In this document: positions 22,812 through 30,780 of the stretch, piece by piece
How positions within the stretch are numbered: position 1 is the first letter of the stretch
Layout of the letters: each line of letters begins with the position of its first letter
Source of the DNA: Rhizobacter sp. Root404
Lineage (GTDB): Bacteria; Pseudomonadota; Gammaproteobacteria; Burkholderiales; Burkholderiaceae_C
Reading direction: 5' to 3'
Length of the DNA: 64,000 bases
NCBI RefSeq assembly: GCF_001425865.1
Contig: NZ_LMDS01000001.1
Span: 124,001-188,000 of the forward strand
Made by a program: the position numbers and the translations under genes
Notes under the pieces: model-generated
The model's input: the letters and a program-made list of their open reading frames with translations, nothing else
Databases searched by the model: none
Told to the model about the DNA's origin: nothing

Positions 22812-23510
22812 ATGGCCACGCAAACCGAAATCGCCCAGCGCGTCGTCGAGTCGATCCTCGCGCAGAAGCTCAAGCCCGGCGAGCGGCTGGGCGAGCAGGA
22901 ACTGGCCGACATGTTCGGCGTCAGCCGGACGCTGGTGCGCGAGGCGCTGATGCAGCTGCAGGCGCGCGGCTTCCTCGAGGTGCGCTCGCGCAAGGGCTGG
23001 TACGTCGTCGAGCCGTCGATCGAGCAGGCGCGCGATGCCTTCGCGGCACGGCGCGCGGTCGAGACCGGCATGCTGCGCGAATCGGCGCTCGTGCGCGACG
23101 CCGGCAAGCCGCTGCAGAGCGTGATCAGGCGCCTGCGCGATCACCTGAAGGAGGAGCAGGCGGCAATCGATTCCGGCGACATCGCCGCCCGCACCTTCAT
23201 GCTGGCCGACTTCCATGTCTGCCTGGCCGACTGCCTCGGCCACCGCGTGCTGTGCGACATGCTGCGCGACCTGACCGCGCGCACCACGCTGGTCGCGTCG
23301 CTGTTCCAGAGTTCGCATGACGCGCAGGAGTCCTGTGCCGACCACGGCCGCATCGTCGCCGCGCTGGCGCGTGGCGATGCCGACGGCGCGTCCGCGATGA
23401 TGCTGACGCACATCGGCGGCGTCGAGGACGCGCTGGGGCAGTCGCTGGCGGCCGTCGATCCGGTCGAGCGGCTGCGCGAATCGCTGGCACCGCTGGCTCG
23501 CCGGTCCTAG
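22812..23510 (+). CDS. GntR-family (FCD) transcriptional regulator
   Basis: A 232-residue regulator. Residues 4-65 form the GntR winged helix (QRVVESILAQKLKPGERLGE, VSRTLVREALMQLQARGF, then GWYVVEPS), and residues 75-215 the helical FCD ligand domain with its metal-type residues around ADFHVCLADC and DHGRIVAALARGDADGA. FCD regulators usually respond to organic acids. Its place right after a dicarboxylate symporter, whose upstream region holds a GntR-like dyad, suggests that it controls that gene. The stop TAG forms part of CCTAGG. Confidence 0.92.
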   Translation: MATQTEIAQRVVESILAQKLKPGERLGEQELADMFGVSRTLVREALMQLQARGFLEVRSRKGWYVVEPSIEQARDAFAARRAVETGMLRESALVRDAGKPLQSVIRRLRDHLKEEQAAIDSGDIAARTFMLADFHVCLADCLGHRVLCDMLRDLTARTTLVASLFQSSHDAQESCADHGRIVAALARGDADGASAMMLTHIGGVEDALGQSLAAVDPVERLRESLAPLARRS

Positions 23511-23608
23511 GCCAGTCGTACTAGGTTTCGAACGGTTCTAGCTTTCGGCGACTAGGGGTCGTCGCGGATGATTCCGTCCATCGAATCATTCACCCCCGGA
23601 GAGAGAAC

Positions 23609-24154
23609 ATGTCCACGCAAACCTTCAGCACCGTTGCCCACACCGTCGTCGGCCAGTACAGCCAGGTCGGCAAGATCATCGTCGGCGCGTACCGCACCGG
23701 CGCGCAACGCCTGGTCAGCGGCGCGAACGCGCGCTATGTCGAGTTCCTGAACACCCGCGCGCTGCCGCTGGTCAGCGAAGAGGTCAAGGCCAGCCTGATC
23801 GACGTGCAGCAGCAGATCGCCGGCGTCGTCGTCGGTGGCATCGCCACCGGTTCGGACCGTGCCGAGCAGGCGATCGACCTGGTCGCCGACGGCGTCAACG
23901 GCAGCATCAAGCGTGCCGTCGCGACTGTCGACCGCGTCGAGACCGCGTTCGACACCAAGGCCATCACCACCGTCGGCCAGCTGACGATGCCGGTCGCGCA
24001 GGTCTCGCTCGAGATCGCCAACCGCGCCGTCGAAGGCACGAAGCGCCTGTCGGCCCGCGTGGTCGGCGCCGAGGACGAGGTCGAGCAGGTCGTCAAGACC
24101 GTCAAGCGCGTCGCCAAGAAGGCCACTCGCCGCGTCGCCAAGGCCCGCGCGTAA
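23609..24154 (+). CDS. Phasin-like protein with basic tail
   Basis: A 181-residue, almost wholly alpha-helical protein with heptad-like spacing of Val, Ala and Leu and no Cys or Trp. The first half (VGQYSQVGKIIVGAYRTGAQ) and general character fit a phasin-like granule-binding protein, but the match is not strong. The C-terminus is a Lys/Arg/Ala repeat (VKRVAKKATRRVAKARA) like those of PhaF-type or histone-like proteins, which could bind DNA. GGAGAGAG precedes the ATG. A good terminator follows, so it is a single-gene unit, and the next gene encodes a second granule-associated type protein. Highly biased codons suggest strong expression. Confidence 0.6.
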   Translation: MSTQTFSTVAHTVVGQYSQVGKIIVGAYRTGAQRLVSGANARYVEFLNTRALPLVSEEVKASLIDVQQQIAGVVVGGIATGSDRAEQAIDLVADGVNGSIKRAVATVDRVETAFDTKAITTVGQLTMPVAQVSLEIANRAVEGTKRLSARVVGAEDEVEQVVKTVKRVAKKATRRVAKARA

Positions 24155-24193
24155 GAGGCCCCAGGCGCGAACCGAGCGCCATCGGTGAAAGCG

Positions 24194-24222
24194 AGGCCTT
24201 CGCGCGAGCGAAGGCCTTTGTT
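24194..24222 (+). terminator. Rho-independent terminator after the phasin-like gene
   Basis: Perfect 10-bp stem AGGCCTTCGC (24194-24203) / GCGAAGGCCT (24208-24217), GCGA tetraloop, followed by TTTGTT overlapping the stem end. It separates the phasin-like gene from the next reading frame. Confidence 0.9.
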
Positions 24223-24258
24223 CCATCTGCGATCATGTCGTTGAACGAAGGACGCCCC

Positions 24259-24726
24259 ATGGTCACCCCGCCCAAACGCCGCGCGCCGCGCGCGCGGCCC
24301 GAGCCCGCCGCGGCGGAGCCGGTCGCCGCTGCCGACGCCGAGACCGGCAAGGACAACCCGCTGCGCGCCGGGCTGAAGGCGCTGGGCAAGGTCCGCGACG
24401 ACGTCGTGCAGCATCAGAGCCGGGTGTTCGAGGCGATTCTCGGTCTCGACGCGGGTGCCGGCTGGTCGGGCCTGGTCAAGCGCGAGGGCGGCGCCGCGAA
24501 GGTCGCGCAGGACGCCCTCGGGCTGCGCAAGTTCGAGGCCGTGTTCGACCAACGCGTGGTGCATGCGCTGGAGCGCATGGGCATGCCGTCGATCGAGGCG
24601 CTGCAGGCGCTGGGCGACGAGCTCGCGGCGCAGCGTGCCGAGCTCACGGCGCTTCGCGCCGAGGTCGCGGCGCTGAAGAAGCCGGTGCCAGCCGCGAAAC
24701 CGAAGGCGACGCCGCGCAAGCGCTGA
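24259..24726 (+). CDS. Polyhydroxyalkanoate granule-associated (PhaI/PhaF-like) protein
   Basis: A 155-residue protein with a basic Pro/Arg/Ala-rich head (PPKRRAPRARPEP), an acidic linker, and a helical segment (LRAGLKALGKVRDDVVQHQSRVFEAILG in part; residues 38-70) typical of PHA granule-associated proteins. The C-terminal part has a coiled coil (LGDELAAQRAELTALRAEVAALKK) and a basic end. The ATG at 24259 is preferred because GAAGGA lies 8 bases ahead; an earlier in-frame ATG at 24235 overlaps the terminator zone. It probably coats storage granules. A TetR regulator follows after 6 bases. Confidence 0.65.
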   Translation: MVTPPKRRAPRARPEPAAAEPVAAADAETGKDNPLRAGLKALGKVRDDVVQHQSRVFEAILGLDAGAGWSGLVKREGGAAKVAQDALGLRKFEAVFDQRVVHALERMGMPSIEALQALGDELAAQRAELTALRAEVAALKKPVPAAKPKATPRKR

Positions 24727-24732
24727 TCCTGC

Positions 24733-25371
24733 ATGACGGCGCCCGCCACCCGCACCCGCGACCGCATTCTCGAAGCCAGCCTCGCGCTGTTCAACGGCGA
24801 CGGGCTGGCCGGCGTCTCGACCCACCGCATCGCCGCCGAACTCGGCATGAGCCCGGGCAACCTGCACTACCACTTCAAGGCCAAGCAACTGATCGTCGCC
24901 GGCCTGTTCCGCCGCTTCGAGGAGCGGCTCGCCTCGTGCATGGACGCCGCCGCGGACGTCGACGCGATCGACGACCTGTGGCTGTCGCTGCACCTCGTGT
25001 TCGAGGTCATCAACGACTACCGCTTCGTCTACCGCGACGTCGACTACCTGCTCAACGAGTACCCCGAGCTCGAGACCCGGGCACGCGCGTTGACCGCCCA
25101 CAACCTGCTGGCCGCGAAGAGCCTGTGCACCGGCCTCAAGCAGGCCGGCACGATCGAGGCCAGCGACGAGGAGGTCGAGATGCTCGCGCTGCAGATCGTG
25201 TTCTCGACCACCTGCTGGTTCAGCTTCAAGCGGCTGACCCCGCGGCGCACCACCCAGTCGCACGCCGAGCCGGCGCTGGCCGCGTACTACACGCTGACGC
25301 TGCTGTCGCCCTACGTGGTGGGCGAGGCGCGCGATTACCTGAATTACCTGCGGTCCAAGTACCTGCGATAG
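24733..25371 (+). CDS. TetR-family transcriptional regulator
   Basis: A 212-residue TetR regulator. The DNA-binding domain covers residues 5-52 (TRTRDRILEASLALFNGDGL, then THRIAAELGMSPGNLHYHFKAKQLI), and the rest is the helical ligand domain with PYVVGEARDYLNYLRSKYL at the end. Known relatives sit beside PHA and lipid genes in Burkholderiales. It lies 6 bases after the granule-protein gene and 32 before the hydrolase gene, so all three are probably one transcript. Confidence 0.92.
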   Translation: MTAPATRTRDRILEASLALFNGDGLAGVSTHRIAAELGMSPGNLHYHFKAKQLIVAGLFRRFEERLASCMDAAADVDAIDDLWLSLHLVFEVINDYRFVYRDVDYLLNEYPELETRARALTAHNLLAAKSLCTGLKQAGTIEASDEEVEMLALQIVFSTTCWFSFKRLTPRRTTQSHAEPALAAYYTLTLLSPYVVGEARDYLNYLRSKYLR

Positions 25372-25403
25372 TTTTCCCACAACGACAAAGCACGGAGACC
25401 ACC

Positions 25404-26186
25404 ATGCCCACTGCCCACACTGCCCACCCGTCGCACGTCCAGCCGCCGTCGCGCCTGCTGCAATTCCTCGAACTGCGCGCCGGCTGGGAACTGGCCGTCG
25501 GCGTGGCCGCGCTGCCCTGGCTGCGCCTGGCGCCGCGCGGCGACGGCCATCCGGTGCTGGTGCTGCCCGGGCTGGTCGCGAGCGATGCGTCGACCAAGTT
25601 GCTGCGCGACTTCCTGGGCCGGCGCGGCTACGACGTGCATGGCTGGGGCCTCGGCCGGAACTACGGCCCGCGTCCGGGCGTCGAGGACGCGATGCTCGCG
25701 AAGATCGACCAGTTGCATGCCCGCAGCGGCCGCACCGTCAGCCTGGTCGGCCAGAGCCTGGGCGGCGCGTACGCGCGCCTGCTCGCGTCGCAGCGGCCGG
25801 ATGCGGTGCGCAGCGTCATCACATTGGGCAGCCCGGTCACCGGCCATCCTCGCTCGAGCAATGCATGGCGGGTTTACGAGTTCACCAGCGGCAAGAGCTC
25901 GGTCGACCCGCAGCGCTGGCAGCAGATCACCAGCCGACCGCGCGTGCCGACCACGTCGATCTACAGCCGCACGGACGGCGTGGTCGCATGGCAGAGCAGC
26001 CTTGAGCCGGCCAGCGAGAACACCGAGAGCATCGAGGTCGTCAGCAGCCACATGGGCATGGCGGTGCATCCGGCGGTGCTGTTCGCGATCGCCGAGCGCC
26101 TCGCGCAGCGCGAGGGTGAGTGGAAGCCGTTCGAGCGCAAGGGCTGGCGCGCGTCGGTGTTCCCGCCCGCCGCGACGACCCGCTGA
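25404..26186 (+). CDS. Alpha/beta hydrolase (lipase/esterase-like)
   Basis: A 260-residue alpha/beta hydrolase. HPVLVLPGLVASDAS forms the oxyanion-hole strand, LVGQSLGGAYARLLA carries the nucleophile Ser in GxSxG, SIYSRTDGVVAW the acid, and SSHMGMAVHP the catalytic His. There is no signal peptide, so it is cytoplasmic; an intracellular esterase or a PHA/triacylglycerol-related hydrolase is possible in view of the granule-protein genes just upstream. CGGAGAC precedes the ATG. Substrate not determined. Confidence 0.85.
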   Translation: MPTAHTAHPSHVQPPSRLLQFLELRAGWELAVGVAALPWLRLAPRGDGHPVLVLPGLVASDASTKLLRDFLGRRGYDVHGWGLGRNYGPRPGVEDAMLAKIDQLHARSGRTVSLVGQSLGGAYARLLASQRPDAVRSVITLGSPVTGHPRSSNAWRVYEFTSGKSSVDPQRWQQITSRPRVPTTSIYSRTDGVVAWQSSLEPASENTESIEVVSSHMGMAVHPAVLFAIAERLAQREGEWKPFERKGWRASVFPPAATTR

Positions 26187-26196
26187 GCTGCGTCTT

Positions 26197-26231
26197 TTGA
26201 CATCCCGGGCCGCGTACGGCCCGAGTAGAGT
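26197..26231 (+). promoter_or_regulatory. Possible promoter with a dyad in an overlong spacer
   Basis: A consensus TTGACA (26197-26202) and TAGAGT (26226-26231) are 23 bases apart. The spacer holds the perfect dyad CGGGCCG-CGTA-CGGCCCG (26206-26223). This could be a repressor or activator site in an overlong promoter, or simply a hairpin terminating the hydrolase transcript, although no U-tract follows. It precedes the small gene at 26280. Confidence 0.35.
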
Positions 26232-26279
26232 TCCATCCCCTTCAAGAGACGAGGCGCCTGCTGGCGCCGGGACTGGACC

Positions 26280-26471
26280 ATGGTGGAACCGCTCGACGAC
26301 TCGACCTGGGTCGCACGCTGCATCGCGCGCATGGTGGAACTCGACCCGGCGCTCGACCCCGAGTTGGCGCGACCGGTGGTCGAGGACATGTGTTCACGCT
26401 TGCGCTGGCGCAGCATGGGCCCCGAGGCGGCGGCGCAGGCCGTGTTCGACCTCGACATGCGGCGGTCCTGA
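26280..26471 (+). CDS. Hypothetical small protein, 63 residues
   Basis: A short helical protein, acidic in the first half (MVEPLDDSTW, ELDPALDPELARPVVEDM) and basic at the end (DLDMRRS), with one Cys in each half. Codon use matches the neighbouring genes, with G or C at most third positions. No family recognised. No strong Shine-Dalgarno is visible before the ATG (GGGACTGGACC). It stands between the hydrolase and another unknown gene. Real gene likely but not certain. Confidence 0.5.
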   Translation: MVEPLDDSTWVARCIARMVELDPALDPELARPVVEDMCSRLRWRSMGPEAAAQAVFDLDMRRS

Positions 26472-26600
26472 CCGCCGATCGAACGGTGTAGGCGCCGGCC
26501 GACGTGAGAATGCTCGGTCCGCCGAGTGACGGGTTCGCATGCCGCGGTGAGGATCGGTGCTCCGGCCCCTGCGGCCAGTCATCGACCGGAAGGAACCTCC

Positions 26601-27083
26601 ATGTCCCCCAACGACCGCCCAGCAGCCTATGGCGTGTTCAAACCCGTGGGCCATGTGATCCTAGCGTTCCCGAACGAGAGCGACATGAAGGGGGCGTACT
26701 CGGCCCTCCTGAGTGGCGGCAGCGCCCAGGCCGACATCACCGCGTACACCCCGGAGCAGATGCGCCAGCAGGCCGACATCGACATCGAGCAGGCCGGTGT
26801 GCTGGCCGGCATCGGCCAGGAGCTGAACCTCGTCAAGGCCCACCGCGAACTGGCCGTGCAGGGCCACAGTTTTCTCGTCGTCAAGGCGCCGAGCGACGAC
26901 GAAGCGAACCGGATCGCCGACGTGGCCCGGCGCTTCCGCGCGGCCCGCGCGCAGCGCTACGGTCACCTGATGATCGAGGAGCTGATCGAGGTCGGCTCCG
27001 GCGAGAAGCAGGTGGCAGAGTCGCCCGAACGCGGGTTGGATGCGCAGACCCGCTCGGGTCGCGAGGTCGGCGGAGGTCGCTGA
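26601..27083 (+). CDS. Hypothetical protein (stress-protein-like)
   Basis: A 160-residue soluble protein. It opens AAYGVFKPVGHVILAFPNESD, then a helix (MKGAYSALLSGG), AYTPEQMRQQADIDIEQAG, and a second beta-alpha unit SFLVVKAPSDDEANRIADVARRF. The alternation looks like a repeated alpha/beta fold in which one surface senses or binds a partner. The tail from GSGEKQVAES onward is low complexity. AAGGAACC precedes the ATG. I recognise similar unknown proteins in Burkholderiales but no function. It lies tail to tail with the Bug gene, 9 bases away. Confidence 0.7.
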   Translation: MSPNDRPAAYGVFKPVGHVILAFPNESDMKGAYSALLSGGSAQADITAYTPEQMRQQADIDIEQAGVLAGIGQELNLVKAHRELAVQGHSFLVVKAPSDDEANRIADVARRFRAARAQRYGHLMIEELIEVGSGEKQVAESPERGLDAQTRSGREVGGGR

Positions 27084-27092
27084 AAACCGGCT

Positions 27093-28085
27093 CTATTCGA
27101 CCGTGACCTTCGCATTGCGGATGACCTGACCCCACTTCGCCGTCTCGGCGCCGATGAAGGTGGCGAATTCTTCCGGCGTGCCGCCGACGGGGATCGTGCC
27201 CATGCCTTCGAGTCGCGCCTTCACGTCGTCCATGCGGACGATGCGCGCGACCTCGTCGGCCACGCGCCTGACGATGTCCTTCGGCGTGCCCGCTGGCGCC
27301 AGGATGCCCGCCCAGGTGCTGCCGGTGAAGTTCGCGATGCCTTGTTCGATGAAGGTCGGCACATCGGGCGCCGCGGGCAGGCGCCGGTCGCTCGCGACGC
27401 CGATCAGGCGCACCTTGCCGGTCTTGCCGGGGTTGATCAGGCCCGAGGCCGCGTCGAAGAACAGCTGGATCTGACCGCCCATCAGGTCGGTCAGTGCCGG
27501 CGCCGCGCCCCGGTACGGGATGTGGACCATGAAGGTGTTGGTCAGCGCCTTCAGGTACTCGGTCGTCAGGTGCGCGGCCGAGCCGCCGCCGCTGGACCCG
27601 AAGCTGACCTTGCCGGGGTGGGCGCGCGCGTAGGCGATCAGTTCCGGGCCGGTCTTGAACGGTGCATCGTTGTTGACCGCGGCGATCAGTGGCGAGATGC
27701 CGATCAGCGAGACGGCTGCCAGGTCCTTCTTCGGGTCGTAGGGCAGTTTCGGGTACAGCGACGTGTTGGCCGCGTAGGCGGCGATCACCACGCCCATGGT
27801 GTAGCCGTCGGGCGGCGCCTTGGCGATCAGGTCGACGCCGATGATGCTGTTCGCGCCGGGCTTGTTGTCGATCGTCACGGTCTGGCCGAGCCGCTCCTGC
27901 AGCTTCTGCGAGATCAGCCGCGCGGTCACGTCGGTGAAGCCGCCGGGCGTGTAGGGCACGATCATGCGGATCGGCTTGCTCGGCCAGGCAGCCTGCGCGC
28001 GCACGCCCGGCGCGGCGATCAGCGCGGCGCTGCCGGCGAGCAGCGTGCCGTTGAAGCGGCGGCGGGTCGGGTGGTCGATCGTCAT
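27093..28085 (-). CDS. Bug-family (tripartite tricarboxylate transporter) solute-binding protein 1
   Basis: A 330-residue periplasmic receptor. Signal region with RRRFNGTLLAGSAALIAAPGVRAQ (in part) that may use the Tat route, then the Bug pattern: WPSKPIRMIVPYTPGGFTD, VTIDNKPGANSIIG, DGYTMGV, VHIPYRGAAPALTDLMGGQ, GTPKDIVRRV. Bug proteins bind carboxylates and classically feed TctAB permeases, but most are orphans; no tctAB is here. The ATG overlaps the stop of the upstream CoA ligase gene by 4 bases, so the two are translationally coupled. This suggests that the bound ligand is the ligase substrate. Confidence 0.93.
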   Translation of the reverse strand: MTIDHPTRRRFNGTLLAGSAALIAAPGVRAQAAWPSKPIRMIVPYTPGGFTDVTARLISQKLQERLGQTVTIDNKPGANSIIGVDLIAKAPPDGYTMGVVIAAYAANTSLYPKLPYDPKKDLAAVSLIGISPLIAAVNNDAPFKTGPELIAYARAHPGKVSFGSSGGGSAAHLTTEYLKALTNTFMVHIPYRGAAPALTDLMGGQIQLFFDAASGLINPGKTGKVRLIGVASDRRLPAAPDVPTFIEQGIANFTGSTWAGILAPAGTPKDIVRRVADEVARIVRMDDVKARLEGMGTIPVGGTPEEFATFIGAETAKWGQVIRNAKVTVE

Positions 28086-29635
28086 GCGGGGTCTCCGGTG
28101 GTGTAGCGATCGCGCAGCTCGCGCTTGAGCACCTTGCCGATCGCGCTGCGCGGCAACTCGGCCATGAAGCGCAGGTCGGCGAGGCGCTGCGTCTTGCCGA
28201 CGCGCTGGTTCATCCACGCCATGATCGCGCGCGGCTCGTCGGCGTGGCCGGCGCGCGGCACGACGAACGCGACGGGCGTCTCGCCCCACTCGGTCGACGG
28301 CACGCCCACCACGGCCACGTCGGCGACCGCGGGGTGCTCGCGCAGCACGGCCTCGAGGTCGCTCGGGTAGATGTTGAAGCCGCCGCTGATGACCATGTCC
28401 TTCTTGCGGTCCATCAGCACCAGGAAGCCGTCGGCGTCGAACCGGCCGACGTCGCCGGTGCGGATGAAGCGCTTGCCGTCGGGCGCGAACCATTCGGCCT
28501 CGCGCGTCTTCTGCGGCTGTCGGTGGTAGCCGAGCATCATGCCGCCCGAGTGGCCGACGACCTCGCCGGTCGCGCCCGGCGGCAACTCGACGCCCTCGTC
28601 GTCGATCAGGCGGATGTCGTGCCCCTGCGCCGGCTGGCCGACCGTGTGCAGCTTGTCCGGGTGCTCGTGCGCCAGCAGGATGCAGGTGCCGCCGCCCTCG
28701 GTCATGCCGTAGAACTCGATCAGCCCGCCGGGCCAGCGCTCGAGCACGTCGGCCTTCAGCGCGGCGTTGAACGGCGCGCTGGTGCAGAACTTGAACAGCG
28801 TGCTCGACAGGTCGTGCGTGGCGAACGTGGGCAGCGCCATGATGCGCTGGTACTGCACCGGCACCAGCATCGTGTGGGTCATGCGGTGCTGCTGCGCGAG
28901 CGCGAGGTATGTCGCGGCGTCGAACTTAGCCATCAGCACCACGGTGCCGCCGAAGCCGAGGGTCGGGAAGAACACGACCAGCGTCGTGTTCGAGTACAGC
29001 GGCGTCGCGAGCAGCGTCACGCCCGTGGGGCCGTAGCGGTAGTTGGCGCCGCGCGCGACGTGCGACCAGCGCATGCCGTGCGACTGCACGATGCCCTTCG
29101 GCATGCCGGTCGTGCCGGACGAATAGATGATGTTGAACGGCGCCTCGGGCGGCACGTCGACGGGCAGCGGGCGCGCACCCGCCGGCATCAGCCAGGCGTC
29201 GAACGGGCGGCCGGTTGCGATGCCGTCGAGCGAGATGCAGTCGGCCTCGCTGCCGGCGCCGGCCAGCGGCTCGAGCGCGGCGGCGTCGGCGAACAGCCAG
29301 CGCGCCTGCGCGTCGCCGCGCATCGATGCGAAGCTCTCGGGCGTGACCGACGGCGCGAGCGGCACCACCGCCACGCCGGCCCGCAACGCGCCGAGGAACA
29401 CTGCGGCATAGCGCGGCGACGCGAGCGCGCAGATCGCGATCGCATCGCCCGGGTTGAGGCCATCGCGCTGCAGCGTGGCGGCGACGCGGTCCATCAGCGC
29501 ATCGAGCTCGGCATAGCTGAGCACGTCGGCGCCCTGCACCAGCGCGGCCTGGCCGGGGCGTGCAAGCGCATGCTCGCGAACGAGGTCGCTGAGGGTGCGG
29601 TAGCGAGCGTCGAGGGGTGCGGCAGGAGCGGTCAT
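28082..29635 (-). CDS. AMP-dependent acyl/aryl-CoA ligase 1
   Basis: A 517-residue adenylate-forming enzyme that activates a carboxylic acid through an acyl-AMP to its CoA thioester. Motifs: IIYSSGTTGMPKGIVQSH (A3, about residue 170), FYGMTEGGG (A5), RTGDVGRFDADGFL (A7), DRKKDMVISGGFNIYPSDLE (A8) and the catalytic Lys near GKVLKREL at the end. Substrate class is not evident. The ATG at 29635 is chosen because conserved sequence begins there; the open frame upstream is unconserved. It is divergent from a Liv-type transporter across 281 bases and coupled to a Bug receptor downstream. Confidence 0.92.
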   Translation of the reverse strand: MTAPAAPLDARYRTLSDLVREHALARPGQAALVQGADVLSYAELDALMDRVAATLQRDGLNPGDAIAICALASPRYAAVFLGALRAGVAVVPLAPSVTPESFASMRGDAQARWLFADAAALEPLAGAGSEADCISLDGIATGRPFDAWLMPAGARPLPVDVPPEAPFNIIYSSGTTGMPKGIVQSHGMRWSHVARGANYRYGPTGVTLLATPLYSNTTLVVFFPTLGFGGTVVLMAKFDAATYLALAQQHRMTHTMLVPVQYQRIMALPTFATHDLSSTLFKFCTSAPFNAALKADVLERWPGGLIEFYGMTEGGGTCILLAHEHPDKLHTVGQPAQGHDIRLIDDEGVELPPGATGEVVGHSGGMMLGYHRQPQKTREAEWFAPDGKRFIRTGDVGRFDADGFLVLMDRKKDMVISGGFNIYPSDLEAVLREHPAVADVAVVGVPSTEWGETPVAFVVPRAGHADEPRAIMAWMNQRVGKTQRLADLRFMAELPRSAIGKVLKRELRDRYTTGDPA

Positions 29636-29707
29636 CGGTGGCGGCGCGGGGGTCGAATCGGTCAAGGCGGAATGATGCGCGCGATCGCGCGGCGTGCGCA
29701 GCGCCGC

Positions 29708-29741
29708 GTCACGAGGGTTGTCACGGAGCGGGCCTGTCACG
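29708..29741 (+). repeat. Three GTCACG direct repeats between ligase 1 and livH
   Basis: GTCACG occurs at 29708, 29720 and 29736 (12- and 16-base steps) in the 281-base region between the divergent ligase and transporter genes. A GTTT-GCCCTA-GAAAC partial dyad lies further toward livH. These could be regulator sites, but no regulator gene is adjacent and I see no clear -10/-35 pair. Confidence 0.3.
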
Positions 29742-29916
29742 TGCGCGACGCGGCGCACTGCAGGCTCGTGCGTGCGCCTGCGCAATGCGTCGGTGTTTGC
29801 CCTAGAAACGATCCGCAATGCCCTTGCTCTGCGGCTGGCGGCGTTGACGCTGCCGCGTGCGACCGCGAAGATCGCCGCGCTGCAACAAACGCGGATGCTC
29901 GCGAGATCCCACGACG

Positions 29917-30780
29917 ATGGACCTTTTCCTGCAACAGGTGTTGAACGGGCTAACCCTCGGCGGCATCTACAGCCTGGTCGCGCTGGGCCTGACGCTGGTC
30001 TACGGCATCCTGCACGTCCCGAACTTCGCGCACGGCGCGTTCTACATGGCCGGCGCGTTCGTCTCGTTCCACCTGATGAAGGCCTTCGGCCTCAACTACT
30101 GGATCGCGATGATCGGCTCGGCCGCCTGCGTCGCGCTGCTCGCCACGCTGGCCGAGCGCCTGGTGTTCCATCCGCTGCGTCACGCCTCGGGTCTGCACCC
30201 GATGATCGCGGCGATCGGCGTGCTGCTGTTCCTCGAGGCCGGTGCGCAGGCGATCTGGGGCGCGGATTTCAACCGCATGCAGACGCCCTACACCGGCATC
30301 ATCGACATCGGCGGCCTGACACTCCCCTCGCAACGCCTGCTGATCATCTGCGGCGCGTTCGCGCTGGTGGTCGCGCTGCAGCTGTTCCTGAAGAAGACGG
30401 TGATGGGCTCGACCATCATCGCGATGGCGCAGAACCGCGACGGCGCCTCGCTGGTCGGCATCGACGCGAACAAGGTCGCGATGCTCACCTTCGCGATCTC
30501 CGGCGCGCTGGCGGCGATCGCCGCGACGCTGTACGCGCCGATCAACCTCGTCTATCCGGCGATGGGCAATCTGGTGATCACCAAGGCCTTCGTGATCATC
30601 ATCCTTGGCGGCATGGGCAGCGTGCCCGGGGCGATCGTCGGCGGGCTGATCATCGGCTTCGCCGAGAGCTTCGGCGCGTTCTACCTGTCGACCGACTACA
30701 AGGACATCGTCGCGTTCGCGCTGCTGGTGATCATCCTGTCGGTGCGCCCGCAGGGCATCTTCACGAAGGGCGCGCGGTGA
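29917..30780 (+). CDS. Liv-type ABC transporter permease (LivH), system 1
   Basis: A 287-residue inner-membrane permease with about eight hydrophobic helices. It has the LivH pattern QQVLNGLTLGGIYSLVALGLTLVYG at the start, NFAHGAFYM, MAQNRDGASLVGID, and the cytoplasmic loop GGMGSVPGAIVGGLIIG that contacts the ATPases. First gene of a complete five-gene branched-chain amino acid-type transporter (H, M, G, F, receptor). The stop overlaps the livM start (ATGA-type). Such systems carry branched-chain amino acids but also aromatic acids, amides and urea; the adjacent CoA ligase makes an organic acid plausible. Confidence 0.94.
   Translation: MDLFLQQVLNGLTLGGIYSLVALGLTLVYGILHVPNFAHGAFYMAGAFVSFHLMKAFGLNYWIAMIGSAACVALLATLAERLVFHPLRHASGLHPMIAAIGVLLFLEAGAQAIWGADFNRMQTPYTGIIDIGGLTLPSQRLLIICGAFALVVALQLFLKKTVMGSTIIAMAQNRDGASLVGIDANKVAMLTFAISGALAAIAATLYAPINLVYPAMGNLVITKAFVIIILGGMGSVPGAIVGGLIIGFAESFGAFYLSTDYKDIVAFALLVIILSVRPQGIFTKGAR

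Noticed and set aside
29708..29741. GTCACG repeats as a CRISPR array or iteron origin
   Set aside because: Only three 6-base units with uneven steps and no cas or rep genes; at most a regulator-binding site.
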